From NCBI GenBank assembly GCA_025331435.1, contig JAIWNI010000097.1, positions 1 through 64,000 on the forward strand: DNA of 64,000 nucleotides, in the 5' to 3' direction. The position numbers and the translations under genes are program-made. The DNA comes from Choanephora cucurbitarum. Lineage: Eukaryota; Mucoromycota; Mucoromycetes; Mucorales; Choanephoraceae. The notes under the pieces were generated by a model. The model was not told the origin of the DNA and did not search any database. It saw only the letters and a program-made list of their open reading frames with translations. This document shows, one piece after another, positions 54,421 through 64,000 of the stretch; the first letter of the stretch is position 1, and each line of letters begins with the position of its first letter.

Positions 54421-55249
54421 TTACATCAGAATACAACAACATCCACTACTGTTTGAATTCTCTGATACTTCAAATGTCTCTCTCTGTCCAGCCTTTGATC
54501 TACCTTCTTGTTCCTTATTGATACGACGAATTTCCCTCACTACATCATAGAATGTATCATCCACACGCACACGCTGTTTAGCAGATGTCTCTGTGAATGG
54601 ACATCCAAACGTCTTGGCCAGATCTTTGCCTTCTTGACTCGATACCTGTCTATCACTCTCTAGATCACATTTATTGCCAACCAGTACCATAGGGAAGAAA
54701 TCACGATCCTTGACTCGTCGAATCTGATGATAGAATGTACTGACTTCTTCAAACGATAGACGAGAGGTAATCGAATAGACCAGAATAAAGCCTTCTCCAT
54801 TTCGCATGTATTGTTCTCTCATGGCACTATAGTCAAAAGTGAGTATCATTTCAATAGAATCATATGGAATTCTTTGCCTGTATTCTTCTTGACCAGCTGT
54901 ATCCAACACATCCAACAGAGCAGTTTCTTCATCAATCACACATTGCTTTCGATAAGAATCTAATCAAGATAGATCAATAGGAGTGTCTAGATAAAGATGT
55001 TAATAGAAACCTTCTATTGTAGGATCATATTCATCCACAAAATGAGATTGAATAAACTGGATTGTTAAAGCAGATTTGCCAACACCTTTAGTAATAGATG
55101 ATCAGTATTCTATGATTTTAATTTTATTGTACTTACCACCACCACCAACAATCACGATTTTGTACCTGAAATAATAATAAAAAAGTTTATATAGGCTAAT
55201 AATAAGAAAATCATGATGCTTACTCTCGAAGAAAAGAAGCTTTTGACAT
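54421..55249 (-). CDS. ras: Ras GTPase with CaaX box
   Basis: Exons 55249-55224, 55165-55137, 55085-55011, 54959-54878 and 54826-54421 give 205 residues. Family knowledge: Ras cycles between GDP and GTP and controls cAMP/MAPK growth signalling at the plasma membrane. Seen: P-loop GGGGVGKS (residues 16-23; Gly18 equals H-Ras Gly12), the effector loop [17 protein letters not shown] (Gln67 equals Gln61), NKCDL, ETSAK, and a C-terminus SGCCCILM with two palmitoylable Cys ahead of the farnesylated CILM. The fourth intron starts with GC (54877) and is 51 nt without a stop. If left in, it adds 17 residues between Tyr70 and Ser71 in switch II. The donor before DSYRKQ is GTTTCT. Confidence 0.96.
54827..54877 (-). 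other. In-frame 51-nt GC-AG intron in ras
   Basis: On the minus strand the exon ends TACAG, the intron begins GCAAAGAATTCC and ends GACTATAG, and the next exon starts TGCCATG, restoring [10 protein letters not shown] exactly. The length is a multiple of three and it has no stop, so a retained form stays in frame. Confidence 0.8.
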
Positions 55250-55550
55250 AAAGTGTATTTTATGAGAAAAAGAAAAGGAAAAAGGAAAAAAAAAATAGAA
55301 AATATACTATTATCTTTTGTAACACGCTGCATGAAGTTACACCTTTGATAAGCCGCTTTTTTTTTATTCTGTTTTGCCTTACTCCTACTTCTTTTTTTCT
55401 TCTTCTTCTTTTCATACTCCCACACACACTCCCTAAAAAACTCCTTTGAAATGATTCCTAATTGACACAATAATAATAATAAAAAAAGGAATTCTATCGA
55501 ATTGATATTGTCTTTTTTAATTTTTTTTCTTTCTTTCCTAATTAAGATCT

Positions 55551-56267
55551 TTAGAAGAGTTCAGTGTTGGCAGGGAACTCAAAGGCAACATCCTTGCCAG
55601 TGAGCTTCTTGTAGACAGCAGAGAAAGTATCGAGCTTGTATTCAAGAGAAGTGGCATCCTTGGCATCAAGGAAACTATTCAAATCATCAGATGATATTCA
55701 ATCCTGCTTGTTATTTTTACTTACACCTTGAGGGTCTTGGTACCATCGACCTTTTGACGGAGTCTCTTACCAACAATTTCAGTGGGGTAAACCATATCAT
55801 CCAAGATAGCATCGTGGACAGCAGTCAAAGTACGAGATCTAGGACGAGGTTGCTTACCAGTGTTACGACGGTTAGGAACAGGCAAGATACGGCGTTGGGC
55901 AATGAAGACAACATGACGATCAGAGAACTTCTTTTCAAGTTCACGAGTGAGCCTAACAAGATGATCAATACAAGCTTTTCATTCATCTTTGCTTATTTAC
56001 TTTTGTTGAATCTTGTTGTAGCTCTTGAGTTGAGGAACAGGCACAAAGACAACGAGGGCCTTCTTACCGGCACCAAGTTCAACCTAATGATACATGAGTT
56101 TATGATTCCTGTTGAAGCAAATCACTTACTTCTTTAGCACTGGAGAGAACAAGAGGACGAAGTTCAGGCATGCTGGATTCCAAGTCAACAAGAGCTTGAG
56201 CAACAGCGAGTTCAGTCTCATCAGCAGGGGCGGCACCACTGGCCTTTTGGATCTTGTGTGAAGCCAT
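55551..56267 (-). CDS. rps7: 40S ribosomal protein eS7
   Basis: Exons 56267-56130, 56083-56001, 55952-55725 and 55674-55551 give 190 residues, equal to yeast Rps7. Family knowledge: eS7 is a small-subunit protein needed for 18S rRNA maturation. Seen: [40 protein letters not shown], the [20 protein letters not shown] block, [20 protein letters not shown] and a terminal [13 protein letters not shown]. The gene is part of a translation cluster with eIF4E (next on the same strand) and eS6 (divergent from eIF4E). Codon bias is strong, as in the other ribosomal genes here. Confidence 0.97.
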
Positions 56268-56311
56268 TTGTCGTCTAATTAACTAAATTAAAGATTGAGT
56301 CTCTTATCTTT

Positions 56312-56341
56312 ATCCATCCATCCATCCCATCCATCCATCCT
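56312..56341. repeat. (ATCC)n microsatellite upstream of eS7
   Basis: Tandem ATCC units with one interruption (TCCATCCCATCC) occupy 56312-56341, about 45-75 nt before the eS7 start codon, so probably within the promoter or leader. Confidence 0.8.
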
Positions 56342-56654
56342 CTGTATTATATAGCACATACGTTTTAGGACCTGGAAAAGAGAGAGTTCGACTTGTTTGG
56401 GCGTAGAGCCCTTCTTTTTTTTTTCGTTTTGGCCTTCATCCGCCGCACTTGGAGGATGTTCTCCCTATCATGGATCGGACTTTGAAATTAGAAATGAATT
56501 TCTCTTTAGCCTATCTTATCTTTTTCTCTCTCTCTTTTTTTTCTTTTTATTTTTTTTTTAAAAATGGACATAGATTGTTCTTTTCAATAAGGATTCTTTT
56601 ATTGTATATATCTCAAAGAAAGAAAAAAAAACACTATAAATTAAAACATGAATT

Positions 56655-57460
56655 CTAAGCTTCAGTCTTGGCTTGTTCTTCTTCATTAGAAGCATTCTCT
56701 TCAAGAGAAGCAGCAGCCAAAGCAGCAGCAATCTTAGCAGGGGATTCACCATGAGGAGTGAATTCAATAGGAATTTCTTCAGCAAGACTCAAGGTGTCTC
56801 TAAGTTGTTGACTAGAAAAATAGAGATTAACAATGAAAGCAAATTTCATTTCTTAGTTTTCTTACCTAATCTTGTTAATCTTTTCTTCATCATCTGAAGT
56901 CTTGATCCATAAGGCAATTCGATAGAATGATTTACGAACAGAAATCACTGCACCACATACTTCATCATCAGTAGCAAATTGTTCACCAATGACAGCCAAG
57001 AGCTATAGAACATATAAATAACACTTGGAATTCTAAACAACCCATCACTTACAAGGTACATCCAATATTCATTAATGGCATCACCCGCCTTGTTCTTTGG
57101 GAATTGAATACCAAATTTACCACCCTTAGCGTTGGATTCATCTTCCCATTCAGGACGAACACCTTGTTTAAAAAGGTGATAGTTGGAGTTGGGAGAGAGA
57201 TGGTTTACTTTGGCAACATTGTTAAAAGTACTAATAATAAAGTTAATTTACTTTTGTTATTCACAAACATGATTCTACCTCCAGAAATCTTCTACAGTGT
57301 CCATCGTGATGATCTCTTTCAGATTGTCAGCCCAACTCTGAGCACTGGCTTTCTTGCCAGGGTTATCAAACCATAAGGTCCAAGTGTTCTTAAGAGGGTG
57401 TTTGATAGAATAATCAATTGTCTTGGTTAACTTGAGTACTTCAGCAGGTAAAGTGGTCAT
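56655..57460 (-). CDS. tif45: Cap-binding translation factor eIF4E
   Basis: Exons 57460-57279, 57230-57053, 57002-56866 and 56811-56655 give 217 residues. Family knowledge: eIF4E binds the mRNA 5' cap and recruits eIF4G. Seen: HPLKNTWTLWFDNPG at the start of the core, VEDFWSTFNNV (the FWxxYNN region), FKQGVRPEWEDESNAKGGKF holding the cap-stacking Trp-Glu pair, INEYWMYLLLAVIGEQF and VISVRKSFYRIALW. The C-terminal 40 residues are Ala/Glu-rich beyond the core. The start follows a purine/pyrimidine mixed leader; a longer frame upstream has no supporting homology. It is divergent from eS6 with 299 nt between start codons. Confidence 0.96.
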
Positions 57461-57759
57461 TGTTTCTGTACACAAAAAAAAAAGTTTTTTTTTTACCCCC
57501 TCACTCACATACACAATCATGTCAATGAAATTGTCTACTTTTGACCCAATTCCTATTCAACAGAGCGTTGTGTGTGACTTGTTATTCCGGTCCAGTGCGG
57601 TTCGGATTCCATGTTCCCCACATGGATACTAAAAACAAGAAAAAAAAAAAAAAAAAGAGATGCTCTACTCAATTCAGGGCGCAAAATGTGTGTGTGTGGC
57701 GCGCGATAAATTGGCAAGACAATTGCTTTTGATGAACTGTCTTTCCCATTTGACGAGTC
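57461..57759. promoter_or_regulatory. Bidirectional promoter, eIF4E / eS6
   Basis: Only 299 nt separate the eIF4E and eS6 start codons, so both promoters share this block. It contains T and A runs, a GC-richer centre (GTCCAGTGCGGTTCGGATTC) and a GTGTGTGTGGCG stretch near 57688-57703. No TATA box is obvious on either side. Confidence 0.55.
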
Positions 57760-58898
57760 ATGAAGGTGTGTGGAAACAACACGATAAAGAGAGAGAATAT
57801 GCGTCTTTAGAGAGAAAGGATGGATGGATGCATTACTTTTCTTCTTGATGGATTGTTTAGATAGACCCTGGACTGACAATTATTTTTTTGGTAGTTGAAC
57901 ATCGCCAACCCAGCCACTGGCTGCCAAAAGTTGATTGAAATTGAAGACGAACGTCGTCTGTAAGTCATCTTTTTTATTACAGAGAGGGGGGATGAAGACG
58001 ATGGCCATGTTACGATAGACGATCAACCTAGAAGATGGAAATGACAGTGAAAACGTTTCAATATCAGTTGTAGCATCAGTGAGAACATGTTAGGATCTTG
58101 TTTGATCTTGTCTTTGTCCCCCTCCTTAATGACTTGAAAGAGAGAGAGAGAGATGCTTATTGAAACCTTTTTTTTTAAATTTAGCCGTGGCTTCTACGAT
58201 AAGCGTATGGCCCAAGAAGTTGCCGGTGATTTCCTCGGTGACGAATTCAAGGGTTACGTTTTCCGTATCACTGGTGGTAACGACAAGCAAGGTTTCCCCA
58301 TGAAGCAAGGTGTTCTCTTGCCCCACCGTGTCAAGCTTTTGATGTCCAAGGGTCACTCTTGTTACCGTCCTCGCCGTACTGGTGAACGTAAGAGAAAGTC
58401 CGTCCGTGGTTGTATCGTCGGTTCTGACCTCTCTGTCTTGTCTCTCGTTGTTGTCAAGCAAGGTGAACAAGACATTGCTGGTTTGACTGATACCACTGTC
58501 CCCAAGCGTCTCGGTCCTAAGCGTGCTTCCAAGATCAGAAAGTTCTTTGTAAGTTCATTTGTGTGTGTATATTCTTTTTTTTTTTTACTTATCATTATTC
58601 TATTTAGAACTTGAGCAAGGAAGATGATGTACGCAAGTACGTTATCCGTCGTGAAGTTCAACCTAAGGCTGAAGGCAAGAAGGCTTACACCAAGGCCCCC
58701 AAGATCCAACGTCTTGTTACCCCCCTTACCCTCCAACGTAAGAGACACAGACAAGCTCTTAAGCGTAGAAGAGCTGAAGCTTCTCGTGAAGCCGAAGCTG
58801 AATACAAGCAATTGCTTGCCAAGCGTGTTAAGGAATCCAAGCAAGAAAAGGCTGAACGTCGTCGTACTTCTTCCATGCAAAAGTCTGCTTCTGCTTAA
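57760..58898 (+). CDS. rps6: 40S ribosomal protein eS6
   Basis: Exons 57760-57765, 57895-57959, 58185-58548 and 58608-58898 give 241 residues. Family knowledge: eS6 is the small-subunit protein phosphorylated downstream of TOR at C-terminal serines. Seen: MK is encoded by a two-codon first exon and joins to [19 protein letters not shown]. Then come [53 protein letters not shown] and the C-terminal [14 protein letters not shown] with the RRxSS-type phosphosites. The first donor is GTGTGT and the second intron is 225 nt, unusually long for this genome, as is common in ribosomal-protein genes. Codon bias is strong. Confidence 0.97.
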
Positions 58899-61626
58899 AA
58901 TCTGATTTAATCGGGTTTCCTATTTTTCAATAATTTTCTTTAAATCAACTTTATTACTTGAAAAATAAATATTTAAAAAAACAAACAATTGAAGGTGTTC
59001 TAAAGTTACCTTGAGGGGGAGAGCTTATTACCGTTTTTTTTTTTGATGAATGACTCTCTAGGGCTGATTTTAAAAAGTGCTTCATAAGTGCCTGAAACTA
59101 AATCATGATGCTATCTGATTGATAAAGAGCTCTTTAGCTCATAGTTGTTTGTTTAAGGTAGACGTCCTTTTATACAAATGTTGCTTTAAGAAGAGTGTCA
59201 ATGACTAAGAGATAGGCTTTGTTGTTTGGCAATCGGGTGTATTCTGTGTCAATCAAAAAAGGGGCTCTTTACAAGGACTTGACAATTCTCCATTTGGTTG
59301 TTTGTTTATTTCAAGTCTAAATCCGACGACAAAAGAAAGCAAGTTATAAAACAAACCCATTTTGTCACGGGCTATTTCATGAAATGAAGTGGTGATGAAT
59401 AAGAGGATAGACTTTTCATACTCAAAATGAGTTAGCAAGGTCTGTAGAGGACTTATCCCAAAAAGAAAGATCAAACCGCATCTCACTCAAGCTTGTCTAT
59501 CCCATCTCAACACAGTGCATAGATCAGACCCGACATATGCTTGTTGGACAAGTTGTCTTGATTGTGTTCAATCTATCGCACTGTGTCATGTTGCTCATGA
59601 TGAATCTTTATTTAATTAATCACATTTATTTGTGTTTCCTGAACAAGGCTCTTACCTTTTCCCGAGAGGAGGATTGTTTACATAACCAACAATGTACATC
59701 TTCCAATAAAATAGACTCACATTTATTTAGACCAATTCTTTTTTTTTTATAAAAAATAAGTTTCAACGACTTATAGTTTGCGTGCATCTTACTTTTAGTT
59801 GTCGTGTATGTAAATAGAATTGGGCCCATCAACAATTTCGAATTCAGATCAAGTAAATGAATGGATCTTCCGTTACCTACATTGTTGCCATTCAAGTCTG
59901 TGAATCGAGAAATATACCTTAGATACGATTGGGATAGATTTACCTTCAATAGAACCATCTCATCTTCTGTTACTTTCAATTTTTTTTTTTTTACTCATTG
60001 GTTAAAGTTGCGCGGAATGGCGGTCTTTTTTTTTGATTTCATCATTGGTGAGGGAGAGAGAAGTATGATCGGAGTACGATCGTTCTGCAACGTGGCAAAA
60101 AAGAACAAAGTGCTTCTTACACCAATGGGATACATTGTACTACCTCAACACCTCGTGGCAGCCGCACTCTCCTAACTGTCAAGCCGTATAACAATACCAT
60201 TTCTAGATTGCACAAGAGAGAAAACTCAGATGAAGTCAATTGCAATTACACTGAAAACCACCTACAGACCTTTTGTTTTGATTCGGTGTTTGTTTATAGG
60301 AACATGCCCAAAAAAAAAGAGTGGTTAATTATAGAAGTTGTAGCATTTGTCTTTCATGATAGGCTTGAATTCAATGCCATTGTTTAAAATTAAAACCAAT
60401 ATTCATGCTGATGCTCATTTGGAAGTTTTTTCTAAGTTAAAAGATCAAGGATGGTTATTGTTCAAGCTATCGAGTCAAGTCTTAAATTCATTCAACTAGT
60501 CATTGATAGGCTTTCAGATAATAATGCAAGTAGATCGAGTTTTTCGTAATCATGTTTGTTGCTATGTGGTTTTGCTAACATGAAAAATACGAGAGTATGA
60601 CTGGTTATCTCGATATTGTATCTCGATATTCATTCTAATTCTTTTTTTTTATTGAACTATCTTGTAAGATACATTTGCTTCTTTCTCAAACTCGTATTGC
60701 ATTTGCTTATTCTTTAAAAAAAAGAGAGAGAAAGAGGTCTCATTCAAACTCGTTTAAGCTTTCCTAGATTTGAACATAAGAGATGAGCGGGAAATTGCCC
60801 TCCTAAAAAAGAATTCATTTGCTCTACATGGTATGTACGACCTCAACATGATGACAATAAGCGTTATGCAAGTCGTCTTGACATCCCCCCCTCATAAGAA
60901 AAGTTATAAGATCTCTCTCTTTTTTTTTTGTTACCGGGAAAAGGATACTATTCTCAAGATAAACTGAACTCAGGAAAATAGCATCAAACATTCACTTTGT
61001 GCTTTGACATTCTAAACATTGACATTTCATCCGATGAACTAAAATAACGTCTATGCTTTCAAGACCATTTGCAGATGAATCTATATTTACTACCTTGAGC
61101 ATAAATAAATCGAGTTACACAGTTCTCCATTGAATTCTTATTCGTTCTGTGGTTTCAAAAGTGGGATGAAAAGATCAAAAAAAGTAAAAAAAAGCTGAGT
61201 CAGTGCAGTTCAAATGATATAGTTGAAACCGAAACCGAGTTTGTTTCCAAACGAGATGCTGAAAAAGTCAATTGTCAATCAAGCCTGTCTTGGACATAAA
61301 AAAACTCAAGGTTATAATTCGAATCTGTCTAAAATTAGCCAATTTCTGGTTTCCAAGTTGATCATTTCGATGCTTTCATAATTACTAGCACAATCTGAGT
61401 TTTTTCTTTCCATTTTGTGCAATCTCATCATGTTAACCTAAAGCTATACAACAAACATGAAGCAATCAGTAGTTTGATTTTGAACTTGACAAAGTAAAAA
61501 AAGTAGAGCCATTTATCGTTTGATTTTATTTTTATTCTTCTTCTTCTCATTACTGTTTATCCCAAAGGTAGTAGAATGACCATAAAAGAGAGAAATGACA
61601 CAATATGTAACCTTATCTATTATTAG
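58899..61626. other. Gene-poor region
   Basis: I see no supportable gene in 2.7 kb. Open frames up to about 105 codons (59626-59979 minus, 59861-60175 plus) overlap each other in opposite directions, are low-complexity in parts and carry no motif. AT-rich runs dominate. Confidence 0.5.
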
Positions 61627-61929
61627 ATGGCCCAACAAAAAAGTGACAGTAAATCAAGTTCAACCGTATCGACCTCTGTGCCATATTACGGAAGTCGAGA
61701 GCCAAAACAATCGGTGATTGAAACAGATAAACTCATCTTCGAGATGATGGATGACATGTCAAAATTGACTAAAAATCAATCAACACAAGAAAAGCAAGAA
61801 CACCAAGAACACGAAGAGCTAGAATCACAGAAACATATTCCCATTACCACCTGGAGAACTCGAATCGTACTTGTTTCTTTCATCATTATCTTGCTGGTCA
61901 TTGGTAAGCTTTTTATTTTAGCTGAGTAA
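61627..61929 (+). CDS. Small tail-anchored membrane protein, unknown
   Basis: A single-exon reading gives 100 residues. Seen: a polar N-terminus rich in Ser, Gln and Glu (HQEHEELESQKH) and one hydrophobic helix near the end (IVLVSFIIILLVIG), so it looks like a tail-anchored protein exposed to the cytosol. An alternative ending is possible: a GTAAGC donor at about 61903 and an AG at 61940 would give a 37-nt intron and a different C-terminus (SVSVLTIQFESNHSCQ), but that intron is shorter than others here. I do not recognise a family. Confidence 0.55.
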   Translation: MAQQKSDSKSSSTVSTSVPYYGSREPKQSVIETDKLIFEMMDDMSKLTKNQSTQEKQEHQEHEELESQKHIPITTWRTRIVLVSFIIILLVIGKLFILAE

Positions 61930-62297
61930 CAAATAACCAGGCTCAGTTTCTGTACTAACGATTCAATTTGAAAGCAACCATTCTTGTCAGTGAATTGACA
62001 AAAAAGAGATCGTAGAACCAATCAATGATTTGTGTAATATTATTTATTTTATTTTATTTTTTGGCAAGTAAAAAAAAAAAAGATATAAGGATTAAGGTAT
62101 TAGGATTAAAGAGAGGAGAATGTGAATTAATGATGATGTATGAAAGGGGGAGGGAGGGATAAATGATGCAAAAAAAAAAAAAGAGGTTTGTGTGTTCTAC
62201 ACTTCTAAGAGAGAAAAAATAAAAAAAAAAGAGAGAGTTGTTCGTCCATAACAAGATGCTGTGTCAAAACGTAATTTAATAAGTTAATAAATGACAT

Positions 62298-64000
62298 TTA
62301 TGGTTTTCTATTAATGACAGTCTTTTTTGTTGTTGGCTTGGGTGATTCGGTAGTTGAGCGTTGAGAGAGACGAGAAGGAGTGAGTGTCTTTCGAGTAACG
62401 GGTGGGTTGGCATGTGTTGAAAGTCTAGAAACAGGGCGTGAGATAGGTTGAGGAGTTTTGGTACTCTTGCTGGCAGAGGAGAGACGAGAGATAGGACGGG
62501 TCGATTGGGTGGTTTTGGTACTCTTGCTGGCAGTAGAGAGACGAGAGACAGCACGAGTGGTAGGCACTGCTGTTGATTTCTTGGTCTTCAATGATTCAAT
62601 CTCTTCAACAGCATGTTCCAACTTGTTCTCGAGTTGTTTGCGTTGTTCGACCTCTTCTCTGGCTTGTACTTTCATGTCATGTAATTGGTCAAGTACACGG
62701 GACATCATCGACTCGAGATCAGCTCTAGCTTTTGCTTCTTGTCGAAGTCGAGATTCCAAGGGCTGCACTTGAGATAAGACTTGTTCCATCTTGTGTTCAT
62801 ATGTCTGTCTCATGCTGACTTCTTGTTCAACACGTTCATGTAAGACATGTTGTTGGTGGTCGATCAGGATAGTCATGTCTTCCATTGCTTTCTCGAAAGC
62901 CATACGCATGGCTGTTTCTTCCTGAAGGCGTCTTTCAAGAGTTCTGATACGTTCTTGAAGTTGGTTGTGGTTGCGACGTTGAATGCTGTCATTGACCTGT
63001 GCAAGTCCAGCCAACACATGGTGCGACAGTTTCAAGTGGCTTGATTTCATCTGTTTGCGGCAGAGATAGCCTCTCCAGACAGACTGAATCTTGACTGCAG
63101 CCAGATAACGGCGGCTATCTAAATCCAGCAGGTGTTCTTCTTCACAATCAGACAGAGGCAAGAAGACAGAAGCAGACTCGATGGGCAGTTCTTTGCAGAA
63201 GCTGGCATTGTCATCATCGCCATCGTCATATCCTTCGTCTGTGCTGATGAAACTGCCGGCAGATGAGGGTTGAACAAATTGAGGAGGCATGTTCTTGCTG
63301 ATCTTCATGAGGACCACCTTGGAGTTGGCTGAGTAGTGACTATGGCTGTCTTCTTCTTCAATGCGTTGAAAGATATCAGATTCTGAACTGACTCTGCTGC
63401 ATTGATAAGGGTGAACACTACGGTAACCTATATAACGATAAGTCATCTAGAGAGAGTTAAATTAAGATAAATGAATTACCTTTTTGTGAACAAGAATAAT
63501 CAGGAAAAACAAAAGAAGTGTTATCCCAATTGATTCTGTCTTCTTCAGGCACTCGCTCCAGGTATTGAAGACTGTGACGAGCTGAAGGTGTCAAAAATGA
63601 AGATGGACGAGCAGGAAAATAAGAAGGTTTGCGAATGACTACAGTGCCAGTAGAGTCGTAGGATTCTTCACGGCTGCTTCTCATGTCGTATTTAGCTTGA
63701 GTGGGCAACTGAAGAGGTGATAGTTGGTTGTCAGCAACAAATGACATTTCTTTCAAAACGTCATTTTCTTGTTGATTAAAAGAATCGAAATAACGGTTCA
63801 AGAACTGTTCTGAATTGGTATCGAGTAATAAAGAATCAATGTCTGGTATTTGGGGTTGATAACATTCTTCTTCATCTTCCTCATCCTCCTCGTCTTCTTC
63901 GTAGAGAATATTAGAGTAGGCTGCGGTTGAAGTGGAGGTGGTGGTAAAGGAACATTCGTCGAAAAAGGAATATTCTTCGTCTTCATAATTTTCATCGGCT
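62298..64000 (-). CDS. IQ-motif coiled-coil protein, partial at window edge
   Basis: Exon 64000-63480 is open at the window edge and joins exon 63427-62298; about 550 residues are visible and the N-terminus is missing. Seen: an acidic region near the edge (EEDEEDEEDEEE), Ser-rich linkers, one IQ calmodulin-binding motif (AAVKIQSVWRGYLCRKQMK), a coiled coil of about 150 residues (RIRTLERRLQEETAMRMAFE, VEQEVSMRQTYEHKMEQVLS), and a basic C-terminus with imperfect tandem repeats of the type RPxSRLSxASKSTKT. The plan suggests a cytoskeleton- or microtubule-associated protein, but no orthologue can be named. The stop converges on the small membrane-protein gene. Confidence 0.85.

Noticed and set aside
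58362..58880. 172-codon open frame antisense to eS6
   Set aside because: It mirrors the highly biased codons of the eS6 gene on the other strand; composition is an artefact and no motif is present.
59626..60175. Opposed frames of 117 and 104 codons
   Set aside because: They overlap in opposite directions, contain homopolymer-coded stretches and show no motif.
1..64000. CRISPR arrays, riboswitches, bacterial operons
   Set aside because: No regularly spaced repeats with unique spacers; the genome is eukaryotic with spliceosomal introns.

Overview
This is nuclear DNA of an early-diverging fungus, most likely a Mucorales member (Mucor/Rhizopus-type). The basis is AT-rich spacers with long A and T runs, dense genes broken by many short GT-AG introns (mostly about 45-70 nt), and a gene set that mixes fungal-type proteins (Trk potassium channel-like transporter, LAM sterol transporter, Erg27, Ecl1-type protein, Dma-type FHA-RING ligase, GGPP synthase of the carotenoid branch) with proteins that most ascomycete yeasts lack (Gemin6, TALE homeobox, CYSTM, an RlmN-type radical SAM enzyme). 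Nothing prokaryotic, viral or organellar was seen, and there is no tRNA, rRNA or CRISPR signal. Nearly all gene models below were assembled by hand; where I state a protein length, the exon lengths sum to whole codons. Layout: 1-2830 is gene-poor. 2831-14774 holds erf2, a Trk potassium transporter, a membrane-anchored unknown, a Glc8/inhibitor-2 gene, a mitochondrial-looking RlmN, WBP11, a CBM21 phosphatase-targeting subunit and a TALE homeobox gene. 14775-17461 is a gene-poor island with a minisatellite and a decayed zinc-ribbon fragment. 17462-28848 is very dense: FHA-RING ligase, HD phosphohydrolase, Cmr1/WDR76, an unknown, a ferric reductase, a G3E (CobW/ZNG1) GTPase, a 95-residue protein, Gemin6, a multi-pass membrane protein and a protein kinase. 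30071-38578 holds Apn2, CYSTM, eL33, TMA7, the biotin subunit of methylcrotonoyl-CoA carboxylase and GGPP synthase. 39568-47708 holds a LAM protein, a PAK kinase, a LEA2-like membrane protein and Erg27. 47709-52103 is a repeat-rich island with a nested foldback structure and a decayed gene split by a pogo-like MITE. 52104-58898 holds an unknown, a Mit_KHE1 protein, an Ecl1-type zinc protein, Ras, eS7, eIF4E and eS6. 59-61.6 kb is gene-poor, and the right edge has a small membrane protein and a partial IQ/coiled-coil gene. Functional themes: Ras-type signalling (Ras, its probable palmitoyltransferase Erf2, a PAK kinase), PP1 regulation (Glc8, WBP11, a CBM21 subunit within 4.6 kb), sterol and isoprenoid supply and transport (Erg27, GGPP synthase, LAM), metal handling (ferric reductase beside ZNG1; Ecl1), and translation (eL33, TMA7, eS7, eIF4E, eS6). 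The most notable structural points are: tail-to-tail gene pairs with almost no space between stop codons, one pair sharing a single TTAA as both stops; GC-AG introns at the catalytic core of Erf2 and in switch II of Ras, the latter a phase-preserving 51-nt intron that would add 17 residues if retained; and a MITE family with TA target duplications, one copy of which splits an open reading frame.
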